From positions 186,001 to 250,000 of the forward strand of contig JAWHQI010000049.1 in NCBI GenBank assembly GCA_033032865.1: a stretch of 64,000 bases of DNA, read 5' to 3'. The position numbers and the translations under genes are program-made. Shown piece after piece: positions 11,682-22,376 of this stretch. The number at the start of each line of letters is the position of its first letter. Positions within the stretch are counted from its first letter, which is position 1. Origin of the DNA: Dactylorhiza incarnata. Taxonomy: Eukaryota > Streptophyta > Magnoliopsida > Asparagales > Orchidaceae. The notes under the pieces were generated by a model. That model was not told where the DNA came from, made no database searches, and saw nothing but the letters and a program-made list of their open reading frames with translations.

Positions 11682-12133
11682 CCCCTTCACAACATCATAG
11701 AAGGGATGGAGCACTCGTGAAGGCTTGCTAAGTGGTCGATGGAGCTAAGTGAGTTCGAAATCTCATATGTGCCCAGGTTATCCATAAAGGCCCAAGCGGT
11801 GGGGGACTTTTTGGCAGACTATGTGACCGAGGTGGAAGAATCCGAGCTGCCCAACTCGGTGGCCTGGAGGATGTTCGTTGACGGGGCCTCAGGGAAACAT
11901 TCCTTCTAGGGAAGGGTGGTTTTGGTAAGCCCCCAAGGGACAAGGATCGAGCAGGTGATCAATATTAACTTTCCCCTCACCAACAATCACGTCGAGTATG
12001 AAGTCATGATAACAGGCCTCCGCCTAGCACAAGAATTGGGAGTGCATGATGTGGAGGTCTCAACGGACTCCATGGTGGTGGCTTGCTAGGTTATGGGGAG
12101 TTCAAGGTAAAGGAGTCTACTCTTCAGTGATAC
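11682..12133 (+). pseudogene. pol: T1 end of RNase H and archaeal-type RNase H, degraded
   Basis: Translation gives LAKWSMELSEFEISYVPR, the C-terminal end of a gypsy RNase H. A second RNase H follows with MFVDGAS, NNHVEYE and STDS, which hold its acidic active-site residues. Stops at about 11908 and 12088 and a frame change near 12100 break it. The dual RNase H is known from the Tat lineage, where the second copy is thought to supply or replace the function of the first. Confidence 0.8.
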
Positions 12134-12655
12134 TTGGAAAAGGTTAAGGGGCTCATAGGGCAGTTCCGGACCATCTTGATCCTTCATGTGCCAAGGGAGG
12201 AGAGTACCGTGGCAGACCTCCTGGCCAAGTTTGGTCCCAGGGCAGGAGGCATGGTGTCGGACCTCTTCCGACCATCCATCGTGGAGGGGGAACTGATGGA
12301 AGTGGACCAACGAGCATCATGGATGGACCCCTTCATCACCTTCCTGACATCGGGGAAGTTCTCCGAGGGGGATGTGGATAACCGGCGATTCAGGTATAAG
12401 TCCGCAAACTACTCTTTGCATGCAGGAGGACTATACCGGAAGACGCTCTCGGGAATCCTAGCTCGTTATGTGTCGGAGGAGGATGTCCCGAGGGTCCTGG
12501 AGGAGATCCATTTGGGGGAGTGTGGCAGCCACTACGGGAGCCGAACCTTGGAGGGGAGAGTGTTAAGGCAATGCTACTTTTGGCCAACCCTCAGCAAGGA
12601 TGGAGCGAAGTTCGCAAGAAAGTGCTCAAAGTGCCAACTATTCGCCACACTCTAG
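12134..12655 (+). pseudogene. pol: T1 linker and integrase zinc-binding domain
   Basis: This 173-codon open stretch starts inside the archaeal-type RNase H (HVPREESTVADLLAKF is its typical end). It includes a spacer and the integrase HHCC finger, with HLGECGSHYGSR and KCSKCQ as the metal-binding parts. It stops at TAG 12653 in a frame that should lead into the integrase core. The ATG at 12134 is internal and not a real start. Confidence 0.8.
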
Positions 12656-13566
12656 CTCCTGCCGGCCAAAATACTTAGAACCATCACGGCCCCCTGGCCC
12701 TTTGCAATATAGGGTTTGGACCTGGTCGATCCTTTCCCCCAAGCGAGTGGTCAAAGAAATTCTTACTGGTAATGATCGACTATTTCTCCAAGTGGCTGGA
12801 GGTGAAGTTGCTGTCCAAGGTAACATTCCAAGTAGTAAGAAATTTTATATGGGGTGAAGTAATTTGCAGGCACGGGCTCCCACTTGCCATAGTTATAGAC
12901 AATGGGCCGTAGTTTGCCAGCGCCGAGTTTGTCAGCTTCTGCGCCCAGCTCGTTATAGATCTCCGGTTTGCGTCGGTCCACCACCAGAGGAGCAATGGGC
13001 AAGTGGAGGCGGCAAACAAAATAATTGTGAACCTACTGAAGAAGAAGGTCGAGAACCTCAGAGGGAACTGGGTAGAGTAGTTACCCTCGGACCTCTAGGC
13101 CTTGATAACTCTGAACACGGCCATGGGGGAGACTCCGTTCAAGCTATCTCACGGGTCAAGGGCTATCATTCCAATATAGTTCATGGTGAAATTCCCCAGG
13201 GTGGTCGCCATAGGTGAAGGGGATGAACAATGGCTAGTAGAGAATGAGCGAGAGCAAAGGCTATCCCTGGACCTGGTGGAAGAGCTCCAGAACTTGGCCA
13301 CCGTCCGGCAGGAGGAAGTCAAGCGGCGGATGGCTCGGTACATCAACAAACATATCCGAATAAAGCAGTTCGACAAAGGAGATCTGGCTTGAAAAAGTTT
13401 GACGTGACTGGGACAGGGCCGCGGTAGGAAAAATCGATCACAACTGGGAAGGGCCATACATTGTGTTTGAAGTGCTCAAGTCGGGATTGTACTAGCTCCA
13501 AGATGTGGAAGGGGTACCTCTCGGCCGGGCTCGGAGTGGGGACGACCTGAAATGTTTCTACCCTTA
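12656..13566 (+). pseudogene. int: T1 integrase core and C-terminus, multiply frameshifted
   Basis: Reading across frames recovers the DDE core: Asp in GLDLVDPF near 12715, Asp in IDNGP near 12897 and Glu in GQVEAANK near 13003. A basic helix (ATVRQEEVKRRMARYINK, about 13300-13350) and a C-terminal end typical of Tat pol (GDDLKCFYP then TAA at 13564-13566) follow. At least four frameshifts or stops lie between them. The open frames reported by a simple scan here are pieces of this one gene. Confidence 0.78.
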
Positions 13567-13635
13567 AACTTTTTATGTTGATTTATTATATATTTTGACT
13601 TATCAAGTGTTGGTTTCGATGTTTCTGCTAAGCTA

Positions 13636-14021
13636 GGTATCAAGTATTTTGTGTTGAAGTGCCCAAGATGATCCCGTTGTCGGGCTCTCACTAGCCAGTG
13701 GGTAAGGTTAATCTCGCGGAGAGGTTGGCAAGGTATCAAGTATTTTGGCCTGGAGTGCCCCGGACGATCCCTCTGCTGGGCTCTCACTAGCTGGTGGGTC
13801 AGGTTGATCTCGCGGAGAGGCTGGCAAGGTATCAAATATTTATTATTGGAGTGCCCCGAACGATCCCGCTGCCGGGATCTCACTAGCCGGTGGTTCAGTT
13901 TGATCTCGCGGAGAGGCTGACAAGGTATCAAGTATTTTGTGTTGGAGTGCACCGGACGATCCTGCGGCCGGGCTCTCACTAGCAGGTGGGTCAGGTTGAT
14001 CTCGCGGAGAGGCTGGCAAGG
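13636..14021 (+). repeat. T1 3' UTR tandem repeat, 96-bp unit, 4 copies
   Basis: GGTATCAAGTATTTTG recurs at steps of exactly 96 bp. Each unit contains a CTCTCACTAGC segment and a TCTCGCGGAGAGG segment. Three more units continue at 43884-44174 on the far side of the E2 insertion. Tandem repeats between pol and the 3' LTR are well known in Tat/Ogre elements and can seed satellites. The minus-strand reading frames over this array are artefacts of its regular period. Confidence 0.92.
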
Positions 14022-15357
14022 TGATGAGTCTTGCTACTACTCCGCTTAACATGTGATTCTCCATTTTCCCATGATTTTGAATATGCAAATCCAAATCACC
14101 TATACATACCTGAGGTGATTTGAATTTATAAAGATGAGCGACATATGGATCATCAATTGATTGGGGTAGCAACGGCTCATCTTCAACCTGAAAATTATTA
14201 GTATAGAGAGAATCACAATTAAACGTGTCAGATAATTTTTCGCAAGGAGGAGGCGCTTGCGAAAATAAATGATTAAGCTCCGGTTGTTCCATTTCTAAAA
14301 TTAAATTTTCTTTAGACAAATCTAGTGCATTAACAAGCGGAATAAAATTTTCGGACACAAAATTTTCATCAATTTTTGGTTTGATAGAAGAAATTCGCGA
14401 ATATTCATGACAAAGAAAATAAAATCCGGGTGAAGTAGGGGAAGAAACTTGTTCTTCTTCTATTTCATCCGGGGTGCCCATAACTTTAAGAAATTCTTGG
14501 TAAAGTAATTTTTCTTCATCTTCGGTAAAAGAAGTTATGGGATTACATGAAACCACATGTTCCTCCATAACTAAATTGTCCAAAGATGGAGAAAAAAATA
14601 CTATAAGAAATATAATTTTCCTCTAAATTTTGGGGGGAAGTATCTATTTGAATCGGTGGACATTCCCCAAAATTAGAGTACGAAGGTTGCGGCGCAAAAG
14701 AATATGAACAAGAATTCGGATCAAAAGATTTTTCTTCATCGCTCCGAAAGCTATCCGGGTGACCTTGCCACCAAGAATAATCTACTTCGGGGCTAGAAGA
14801 AAGATTATTAGAAGACGAAAAATTATTCTCGTGAAAATTAGAAAAAACAATAGACGAGATAATATTTTCCTCTAAATTTTGGGGGGAAGTATCTATTTGA
14901 ATTTGCGAAGTTTCCCCAAAATTAGAGAACGAAAATTTCGGTGTTAAGAAGAAAAACAAAGATTCGGATCTAAAGATTTATCTTCATTGCTCCGAGAACT
15001 ATCCGAGTGAGCTTGCCACGAGGAATAATCTACTTCGGAGCTAGAAGAATAATTATTAAATGCCGAAAAATTATTCTCATTAAAATTAGAAAATTTATTT
15101 TCATCAAAGTTTGAAAAATTATTTTCATGAAAAGAGGAAAATTTATGATCGTAATTATAATCAAAATTATTTGCATAATATTGAGGATAATTATTTTCAT
15201 AATAATTATTTTGAGAATATGAATGTAAAGAACATTCCTCACTTTGATGAGGCTCACCACAATAATAACAACTAAATTGGCGCCTTCGTGCGGCTTGTAA
15301 GAGGTAAAGTTGGTTTCGAAGCTCGGCAACTTTAACGGCCAATTCAGATTCTTTCAT
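14022..15357 (-). pseudogene. E2a ORF1: CCHC zinc-knuckle protein of a pol-less element, frameshifted
   Basis: Read on the minus strand from the ATG at 15357, the protein has a coiled N-terminal helix. A single CCHC-like knuckle follows (C30, C33, H37, C42; one residue shorter than canonical between C and H). After it comes a long Asn/Ser/Phe-rich low-complexity region and an acidic region. Two frame changes, near 14950 and 14570, split it into three open pieces. A stretch of about 249 bp is duplicated in tandem (near 14617 and 14866). The last shared residues run into T1 sequence at 14022; the true C-terminus is preserved in E2b at 32365-32526. No pol follows. The role is probably gag-like RNA binding, which is inference. 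Confidence 0.65.
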
Positions 15358-15675
15358 AATAATAATAAAAAAGAAGGGAACAACCTTTACTCAAATGAAT
15401 GGAATTTTATAAATATTTTTATTATATATTTTTTTAGAAAAAGCGGGTTAAATTAGTCTCGGACTTCCCAAGGTCAACCCGGTGAAGGGCTCGCAAGGTA
15501 CTAGAGGCTATGATCGGAATTCAAGCCCAAAGCGTCCCTTCCGAAATTTAGATTACGCTTTTTAAGATTTTTTAAAATTTTAAAGAGAAGGGGGAGAAGA
15601 AAGAGAACGATAAAATTAATAAATATTTCTTTTTTCAAAATATCAACTGTGTCCCCGGCAACGGCGCCAACAACT
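15358..15675 (-). other. E2a leader and tRNA-Asp primer site
   Basis: The reverse complement of TGGCGCCGTTGCCGGGGA lies at about 15652-15669, six bases from the LTR. The leader holds an 87-bp block (15461-15548) that also occurs, in plus orientation, in the E2b 3' UTR at 32762-32848. Confidence 0.8.
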
Positions 15676-16991
15676 TGATGGACAAAACTATGCTTGCAAA
15701 CGATAACGACAAGAGTACCGTATCGAATGTAGTATAGGTTATAAAAACAAGGTCGTATTAGACTCGGGGCGGTTGAGTACTCTTACTTCAAGAAAATCTC
15801 TATTATCTTATCAATTAAAAACTTGAGGGTTAGTTTTGCAAAAAGGAAATAAAAATAAGATTAAAAAGAAGAGTAAAAAGGGGTAGCACTCGATCTTTGA
15901 ATCACCGCGGAATAAAGAATAAGAAGAAGAAATAAAATCACAATCTCTTACTAAAATAACTTTGACCGTGGGGATTCCCAAAATATGAACGTACCTTGGG
16001 TCGAGGATACGCCCAACTAAGATTAGGAATATCTACTGAATTTTCATTCAATAATCGATAACCCAATACTTGCTTTACGAGATGAATCCCAATATTGGAT
16101 TTGACTCCAATCCGGGAGATTTATGTCATTCTCATTCGAGGGTTGCATGCAACTCTCTTTATCCTTGAATGATCGATTCGCCTTACGAGCTTGTTCGGCT
16201 AACTAAAGAACGAAAACAAGAACGAGAATTATATATCGAAAATATAATCTCATTTCATTAGAATCGAGGATAAATCTTAAGCGTTTTTAGAAAAGAGAAA
16301 GAGCAATTCTAAATTACTTCAAAACCAATTTTATTCCTTGGATCATCTCGATCGAGTACTAATAGAGATTTTAGGTAGTCATTGAGATTAAGGAATTAAA
16401 GAAAATAAAAGAATACATGAAGAGGTGAGAAACAAATGAGAGAATAAAATAACTATTTTATTAAATTGGTAAGAAAGTTACAAGCTAGGAATTGAAGATT
16501 ACAAACTATTGAAATGAAAATACAATTGCAAAAAGAAAGAAGGAGCATAACAACTACTAAAACATGAAATTAAAGAAATGAAATGATAGTTCTAATCCAA
16601 ATAATTCATCCCTGAAGTTCTGGAGAAGCTCCCTTTAAATAGGCAGAAATTTGATGATACACGCCCTTGGTCACTCCCGTAACCAAGGGCGTGTAAGGAG
16701 CGTGATCGATGATGGTGTGGAGAGGGCGCATTCTGGCTTCAATGCAAGCGTTTCGGACGCGTCACGCCCTAGATCACGCCCGTGACCTGGGGCGTGTAAT
16801 CTTCAAAAGTGGCTGCTGGCGGGAAACATCGGCGGGATGGAGCGTGGGGCGAGTCACGCACGTGACCTAGATGTCACGCCTCTAGTCACGCCCATGACCT
16901 GGGGCGTGTAACTTTAAATGACGTGGCAGGCGTGCTCACAACTGGTGGCGGGATCCCGACCGTGACTTGGATGTCACGCCCTTGGTCACGC
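15676..16991 (-). repeat. E2a LTR, 3' portion, inverted
   Basis: The reverse complement of the E2b 3' LTR end starts here (TGATGGAC on the plus strand) and runs to a palindrome centred at 16991. The first part of the LTR is missing. It contains several GGTCAC/GTGACC palindromes between 16660 and 16990. Confidence 0.88.
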
Positions 16992-17079
16992 CCGTGACCA
17001 AGGGAGTGACATCCAAGTCACGGTCGGGATCCCGCCACCAGCTGCAAGCACTCCTACCACGTCATTTAAATTTACACGC
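16905..17079. repeat. Head-to-head LTR inverted repeat (hinge of E2a and E2b)
   Basis: Arms of about 86 bp pair around 16991-16992. The centre is the LTR palindrome CCCTTGGTCACG / CGTGACCAAGGG. The arms are not identical, as expected for two related copies meeting at the same motif. Confidence 0.85.
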
Positions 17080-17095
17080 CCCAGGTCACGGGCGT
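16993..17095 (+). repeat. E2b 5' LTR fragment before C2
   Basis: This plus-strand LTR piece begins in the middle of the LTR at the hinge. C2 interrupts it at the target site GGCGT (17091-17095), and it resumes at 31901. Confidence 0.85.
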
Positions 17096-18207
17096 TGTTG
17101 GAACATGGTCTTCTGCATCTCCTATGTTTGAGAATAACAAATCCCATGTGTATTTGATCTTGTGTGTTTAAGTGTGCAGGATAACAAAGTCCACATGACT
17201 CAAGGATTACATAAGAAGGTTGCCCCCAAAGCTGAGCCGACAAATCCAATACATCTACTAGCGCTGGCGGTAGTACTAGCGCGGGCGCTAGCGACGTTCG
17301 ACGAATTCCTGTTCGATGAAATATTGGCTCGAAGCAAAATTGTCGGGAGAACTTATAGAATGAGATAGCGCCAGGCAGTATCAACTAGTGCTGGCGGTAG
17401 CGCGAAGCACAAGAGGAATGGCGAAATTGTTTCCCCGGATTAAAGATTCTTGCGCGCAAAATATTACTTAATATGGGATAGCGCCGGCGGTAGCGCTAGC
17501 GCAGACACTAGCGCTAAGGCAATAAAAAGGACTCCTCTCCTCTCGTTTCAGATAGACATTAGAGAGATATTAGAGAGAGATAGAGTGCTAGAATTACAGA
17601 GGTTATCTTGGCCGAAAGTTGATGTCCTACCAAAGTTCTACAAACTTCTGAAGGAGAATCTCATCACGCCGGATCCAAATGAAGTCTGCTTCTGCAACTC
17701 TTATTCTACAGCGGATCTTCGCCTCCGACTTCAGAAGGGAGTTTTTATTTATTTTCATTTCATATTCTTCTTGTAAACGGTTAGTGAAATCGCCTCGTGT
17801 TGGCGACTAGGTCTGGGTAGGACTTAGGGGGAAACTCGCCTCGTGTTGGCGACTAGATCTAGGCTAGGTCTAGGGGGTGCTCAAGGCCACATCCGGGGAA
17901 GGGTTGGCTAGAGCGTCTTGAGGCCGAATCCGGGGAGGATTGGCTAGGGCCACCGGTTCGTGGGGAAGCGAGTCGGGATAGAAAACAAAAAGGAGTCTTT
18001 TTCTATTAGCTTTGATTTCTAGCTTCGATAAGAGATCAAGTTTTGTAATCATGCTTCTCAAGTTAATAAAATCATGTCTTTAATTTTACTTCACTTGATA
18101 TGTCTTGATCTTGTTTAGTTTAATAATCAAAACTTTTTCTTCTAAAATATTCAAAAGTTTTTAAAACCCTTATTCACCCCCCTCTAAGGGCGCATACCGA
18201 TCCAACA
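17096..18207 (+). repeat. C2 5' LTR
   Basis: This 1112-bp LTR starts TGTTGGAACATGG and ends GATCCAACA. It contains palindromes built on TAGCGC/GCGCTA; the clearest, with 7-bp arms and a GG spacer, is at 17276-17291. A primer site-like TTGGTAGCAGAGG follows at 18209-18221, one base off the initiator-tRNA-Met complement. Confidence 0.92.
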
Positions 18208-18255
18208 ATTGGTAGCAGAGGGGTTTTATTCCAATCTGCTTAACAACCGGGAATA

Positions 18256-19749
18256 ATGGCGTCTCATGATCTCGCTTCTACTAGTGGGGCAAATTTCCGT
18301 GAGGAAGAAATATCTCTTAAACCACCTTTATTTGAAGGAACAAATTATAAAGGATGGAAAATTTTAATTAAAAATTTTATTAAGACTTTAGATATCAAAG
18401 TATGGAATTTAGCCATTGTAAGACCTTCAGATGAATCAAATAAAAAAGAACGTCAGCTAAATGCAAAAGCCAAACATTATTTATTTTGTGCTCTATAAAA
18501 TGAAATTTTCAAATTAATATATTGTTTTTCTAGTGCATACAAAGTTTGTCAATTTCTTGAAAAAATGTATGATTTTCCTCTCGCAGGTATAGATCAAACA
18601 CAGGAGGAGAAGAACATATAAGCATCCACTACTATTCAAGAAGATCTCTCTCGTAGCAAAGCCATGGAAATCATGGAAACTAACTTGGAAAAAGAGAGCA
18701 ATACATCAAAAGAAAAAGAAGATGAAAATTCATCTATAATGGATGAAGGCCCAAAAGATAACGAAGGAACTTCATGCACACTTTTTGCCTCCACCAAAAG
18801 CGTTGTAAGAAAGTCAAAATCTTCTTCTTGTTTGATAACTTCCATTTCTAGTTTCAATATACTAAAAACTGCAAAACGTAAGATCAAGAAATTGAAAATC
18901 ACTATTAAAAATTTACATTTAGAAAATAAGTGATTAAAAGCTAATGTTAATTTAGAATCAAATTGTGATGTGGTTTGACCATCTTGTCCTTTACTTGAAA
19001 ACACAAAACCTTGTTTTGATTGTGATAATTTTAAGGAAAAACATAAGGAACTTGAAAAAGAAATTATTTGTATAAAAGAACATAATGAAAAGTTATCTTT
19101 AGAAAATTCATCTTTAAAAGGTGATTGTGCTACATTCAAAAGTTATAAAATTGAAATTGAAGAAATGGATGAAACATTTGAGGAATACAGATATTAATAC
19201 CAAAACCATATTGATTCAATTGTTTCTACTCTTAAAAATAGCATAATTGCGTATAATAAAGCTAGACATAACTTGAAATTTAAGAACAATGAAATAGAAA
19301 CTAAAATTATCTTGCTTAAGGAAAACTTAAAGAACAATTCTCAATATCAAACAAACTCTAAGAGCAAGTTAAATATGATATCTCAAAATATGAATAAACC
19401 AAACAATGGAAATAAAAGACTTCAAAAAATTGAAAATGAAATTCCAAAATACCATCAACATTATCAACTTCAATCTTCTTCCAACATAAAATTAAATGCT
19501 CACAACTTTCCTATGAAAAATACCTTCAATAATCATCAATATAAACATTATCACAATAGAAATTTCACATATAAGAATAACACTAAACCAAAGTTTGAAT
19601 GGAGGCCCAAATCTAAAACTGAAGCATTAACATCACATGAAAAGACTCATTCATCAATATCTACCCACAAACCTACAAGATACACTTGGGTACCCAAAGG
19701 AACCACCACTCTTGGTCCCTTTTGGATCACTAAATCTCTTACTCGTTAA
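18256..19749 (+). pseudogene. gag: C2 gag-like protein, broken by stops
   Basis: The protein begins MASHDLASTSG and carries the copia gag N-terminal segment (KPPLFEGTNYKGWK), as in UBN2/DUF4219-type gag proteins. The frame is stopped at 18496, about 18620, 18931, 18977 and 19196 and resumes each time. It ends RYTWVPKGTTTLGP...SLTR at TAA 19747-19749, a C-terminus seen in Sirevirus gag proteins. The middle is Lys/Glu-rich and likely coiled-coil; no CCHC knuckle is visible. Nothing resembling pol follows. Confidence 0.75.
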
Positions 19750-20225
19750 GTATTACCAAATGCATGAAGTAGAAATCAACAAAAATATAAAGTAGCAACT
19801 ATTCTTCTTCATGATATGCTTTAACTTAATAAGTTTCTAAAAACTCAAAATCATTTTTTTGGTGAACTATATATTATTCTTATATATATACATCATTTAT
19901 CAATAATTGATTTCAAATTTATTACGTGGTATTAAAAATCTCTAACCATAAGTTTTTAAAATATATTATATATGATATTAAAATTGCCTAAAAATCTCTA
20001 TTTCATGACTTCAAAATTCATAAATAATATGTATAACAAAAAATCACAAAGAAGGATCAGATAAAAACACTCAAGCATCCAGAAACAACAAAATGAAACA
20101 TTGTAGATAACGCTAGCGCTAGCTGGTAACGCCTGCGCTAGCAAACAGCCTCTAAAATCATGTGTTCAAATTCCTGTATTATTACACAACTGAAAACTTG
20201 TTCCCCTCAGGTCCTTCCCACTCCA
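19750..20225 (+). other. C2 internal spacer after gag
   Basis: This is AT-rich sequence with no gene. AGCGCTAGC-type palindromes like those of the C2 LTR appear near 20110-20145. Confidence 0.5.
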
Positions 20226-21082
20226 CTACTCTTCCTCGTCTATCTCCTCCACACTAGGACTTGGGGATTATCTTCTGCGAGTCCTCCGAACCGAATGATG
20301 AGGTGGATCCTGTTCTGGGCTATCCCACTCCCTCCGCTCCGGTGTAGATGGTTTTAGATTTAATGCCTTGATCATGAACTTCACCATCTTCTTTATACCA
20401 GAAACATCCTTCTCCACTCTTGTCATCTGATCTCCCATCTTTTCTCAAAAATACTCAAATGAATCATCTCGAGCCCCTCGTGATGACGCTCCTCGCCGAA
20501 GTGGTGGTCGAGCAGACGACGATGGCTCATCCGGGTGGGATGTAGCTCGCAAGTGTGAAGTATTATAAATCAGTGGAAAGAAATCCTTCAAGTAAAAGCC
20601 CAATTCTATAGAAGGATACATCACCTGAATAACTCGTTGAATGATGCCACCTAGGGGCAAGTTGTTGTATCTCTGACGGGATGGATGCCGCAACTTGAAT
20701 GAATAACGAATCAAGGAAAGCAACAAATCTACCACATCAAACTTTTCCTCCTCTAGAATGAAGTAGGTGACATAACTTAGCTGTGCCGTGACTTTTGCTG
20801 TATCACCCAACTTCAGTAGGATTGCATGTCGTAGTACATCTTGAACAACCAAGCCGTCTACTGTGAGTGACGACACTGTGGAGACCAGATTCCTGCAGTC
20901 CCTATTGTGCAGCACCATATTTACTTGGGTCCAGTCTCTATCTGCTCTAAGCTTTTCAACAATCTCCAAACGATTTGGTTGATGTGTCAATCCAAACACG
21001 TTCCTCAGATGGTCATGAGTAATTGTCACCACGTGACCGTGCACCACAGATCACACTCCTCCATCCAGCCCTGTCTGTGTTG
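20226..21082 (-). pseudogene. C2 antisense gene, C-terminal part
   Basis: This is the downstream part of the gene that starts at 28434; C3 (21088-27818) splits it. Removing C3 and one copy of GGTTC joins the two parts in frame. The part shown has a TGA soon after the junction. A roughly 200-residue domain follows (open from 21047 to 20445) that aligns loosely with the putative plant transposon protein domain of E1 ORF2, for example an HGHVVTITHDHLRNVFGL segment. Two further in-frame stops (about 20445 and 20268) precede a basic and acidic tail ending at TAG 20226. Its function is unknown, and it is transcribed against gag if expressed. Confidence 0.55.
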
Positions 21083-21087
21083 GGTTC

Positions 21088-22376
21088 TGTGAAATTTTTG
21101 AAAGACCTTTATGAAGTGAAGAAGGAGCTAGTCAACTTAGAGATACTAGCCAAAAATAACCAGAAACAAATGGATGCAAAACAAACGATCTTTATTGATA
21201 GCAACTTCAGGTTACAAAGCAAGGCATGCTTGGCGAGACATGATTTCGCCAGCACAAACACCAAAGAGAAAAATATAATGTTGAAGATAACTTGAGACCG
21301 CTCAGACCGCGCGATCTCCCTGCAATCTCAATAGCTGCCAGACCCCAGCAACTTGACGATCACAGAACACCACCAGCTCACTGATCAGACCGCACCCTTC
21401 CTTCCGAACTCCTGATTCTTCCGAACTCCAGCACCACAACTCCAAGCCGCAGACCGCCCGAACACTTTCAGAGGAAGAGGTGATCGCTGCTGCCCGCACT
21501 ATCCGCAGAAGCTGCACAAGAGAAGTTCAATCAGCAGACCGCCCGGTCAGACAAATAGAGACCGCAGGAAAAAGAACGAACTCAGCTTACACTTGGTGTG
21601 TCTTTTTTTGCTGCAACAGTGGCCTCCTATTTATAGGCGCGGGACCTGATCCAGTCACCACCCTATGAGATAGGATCACCACCCCCCAGACCGCGCGACC
21701 TGACCGGCCACCCCGCGCGATCAGCAACATTACTTCTGCTTCATTTTGGTGAACCCGCCAGCTTCAATGTCGTCAAGAGAGACCGCCACTCTCACAGCAG
21801 ACCGCGACTCCACAAGGAGCTCGCCAGACCGCCCGAAGCTGTTCACCACCTGTGTTCGCCCGAGACCGCGAACACAGCCAGTTCGCCATCAGACCGCGAA
21901 CTCCTGTCCGCATGCCGGTCTCCTCCTGAGACAGCGAACAATGTCCATCTCGCATACCAGTCTCCTCCTGAGACCGCGAACTGAGACCGCGCGACTAAGA
22001 CCCTTAGTCCGCGAGTACCACCAGAAAGCCCGGTCAGCCACCAGAACGCATTCTGAAGAAAACCTGGATCAGGCTATGCGGTCACACCAGACCACCACAG
22101 CCTTGAAGAGGACAGCACGCCATGCGGTCACACACAGACCGTGCACTCCTGAAGAAGAACAGCCCGCCACGCGGTCAGAGACAGACCGCGCGGCCTTCAC
22201 CTTCATCCACCTTGAACCTATTCCAGCGGTCACGCCAGGAGACCGCAGCTAGGCTTAGACCAGCTAGACCGCAGAGGCAGACCACCAGGTTGTGCGGTCA
22301 CGCCAGACCGCCCGACCTCCTCCCAGACCGCCCAGGTCCAAAAGCCCTCCAAACTTCCACTTCAACAATTTCAACA
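21088..22376 (-). repeat. C3 3' LTR
   Basis: On the minus strand it starts TGTTGAAATTG and ends TTTCACA. The polypurine tract AAGGGGGAGTG ends at 22377. It is rich in GCGGTC/GACCGC palindromes, such as 22294-22311. The pol frame stops on a TGA that overlaps the first bases of this LTR (22371-22373). Confidence 0.93.

Larger units (their letters stand above)
11677..14021 (+). mobile_element. T1 (left part): Tat-lineage Ty3/gypsy retrotransposon
   Basis: The sequence resumes in the middle of a gypsy polyprotein, at the end of the Ty3-type RNase H. It continues through a second, archaeal-type RNase H, integrase and a 3' tandem repeat. The extra RNase H and the antisense gene further right (43889-47144) are marks of the Tat lineage. 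Gag, protease and reverse transcriptase must lie left of E1, outside the window. This is the oldest layer; E1, E2 and C1 are inserted into it. Confidence 0.85.

Noticed and set aside
13476..13979. A long minus-strand frame of 167 codons over the T1 repeat.
   Set aside because: The 96-bp unit is a multiple of three, so an open frame in one unit is repeated in all; the protein is a repeat of one peptide.
14022..16991. E2a as a simple inversion of the E2b 5' end.
   Set aside because: The end of ORF1 and the LTR middle exist in both orientations and differ by several percent, which a single inversion cannot give.
19750..20100. A search for a cryptic pol domain in C2 between gag and the antisense gene.
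   Set aside because: No frame shows protease, integrase, polymerase or RNase H motifs, so C2 is taken as pol-less.
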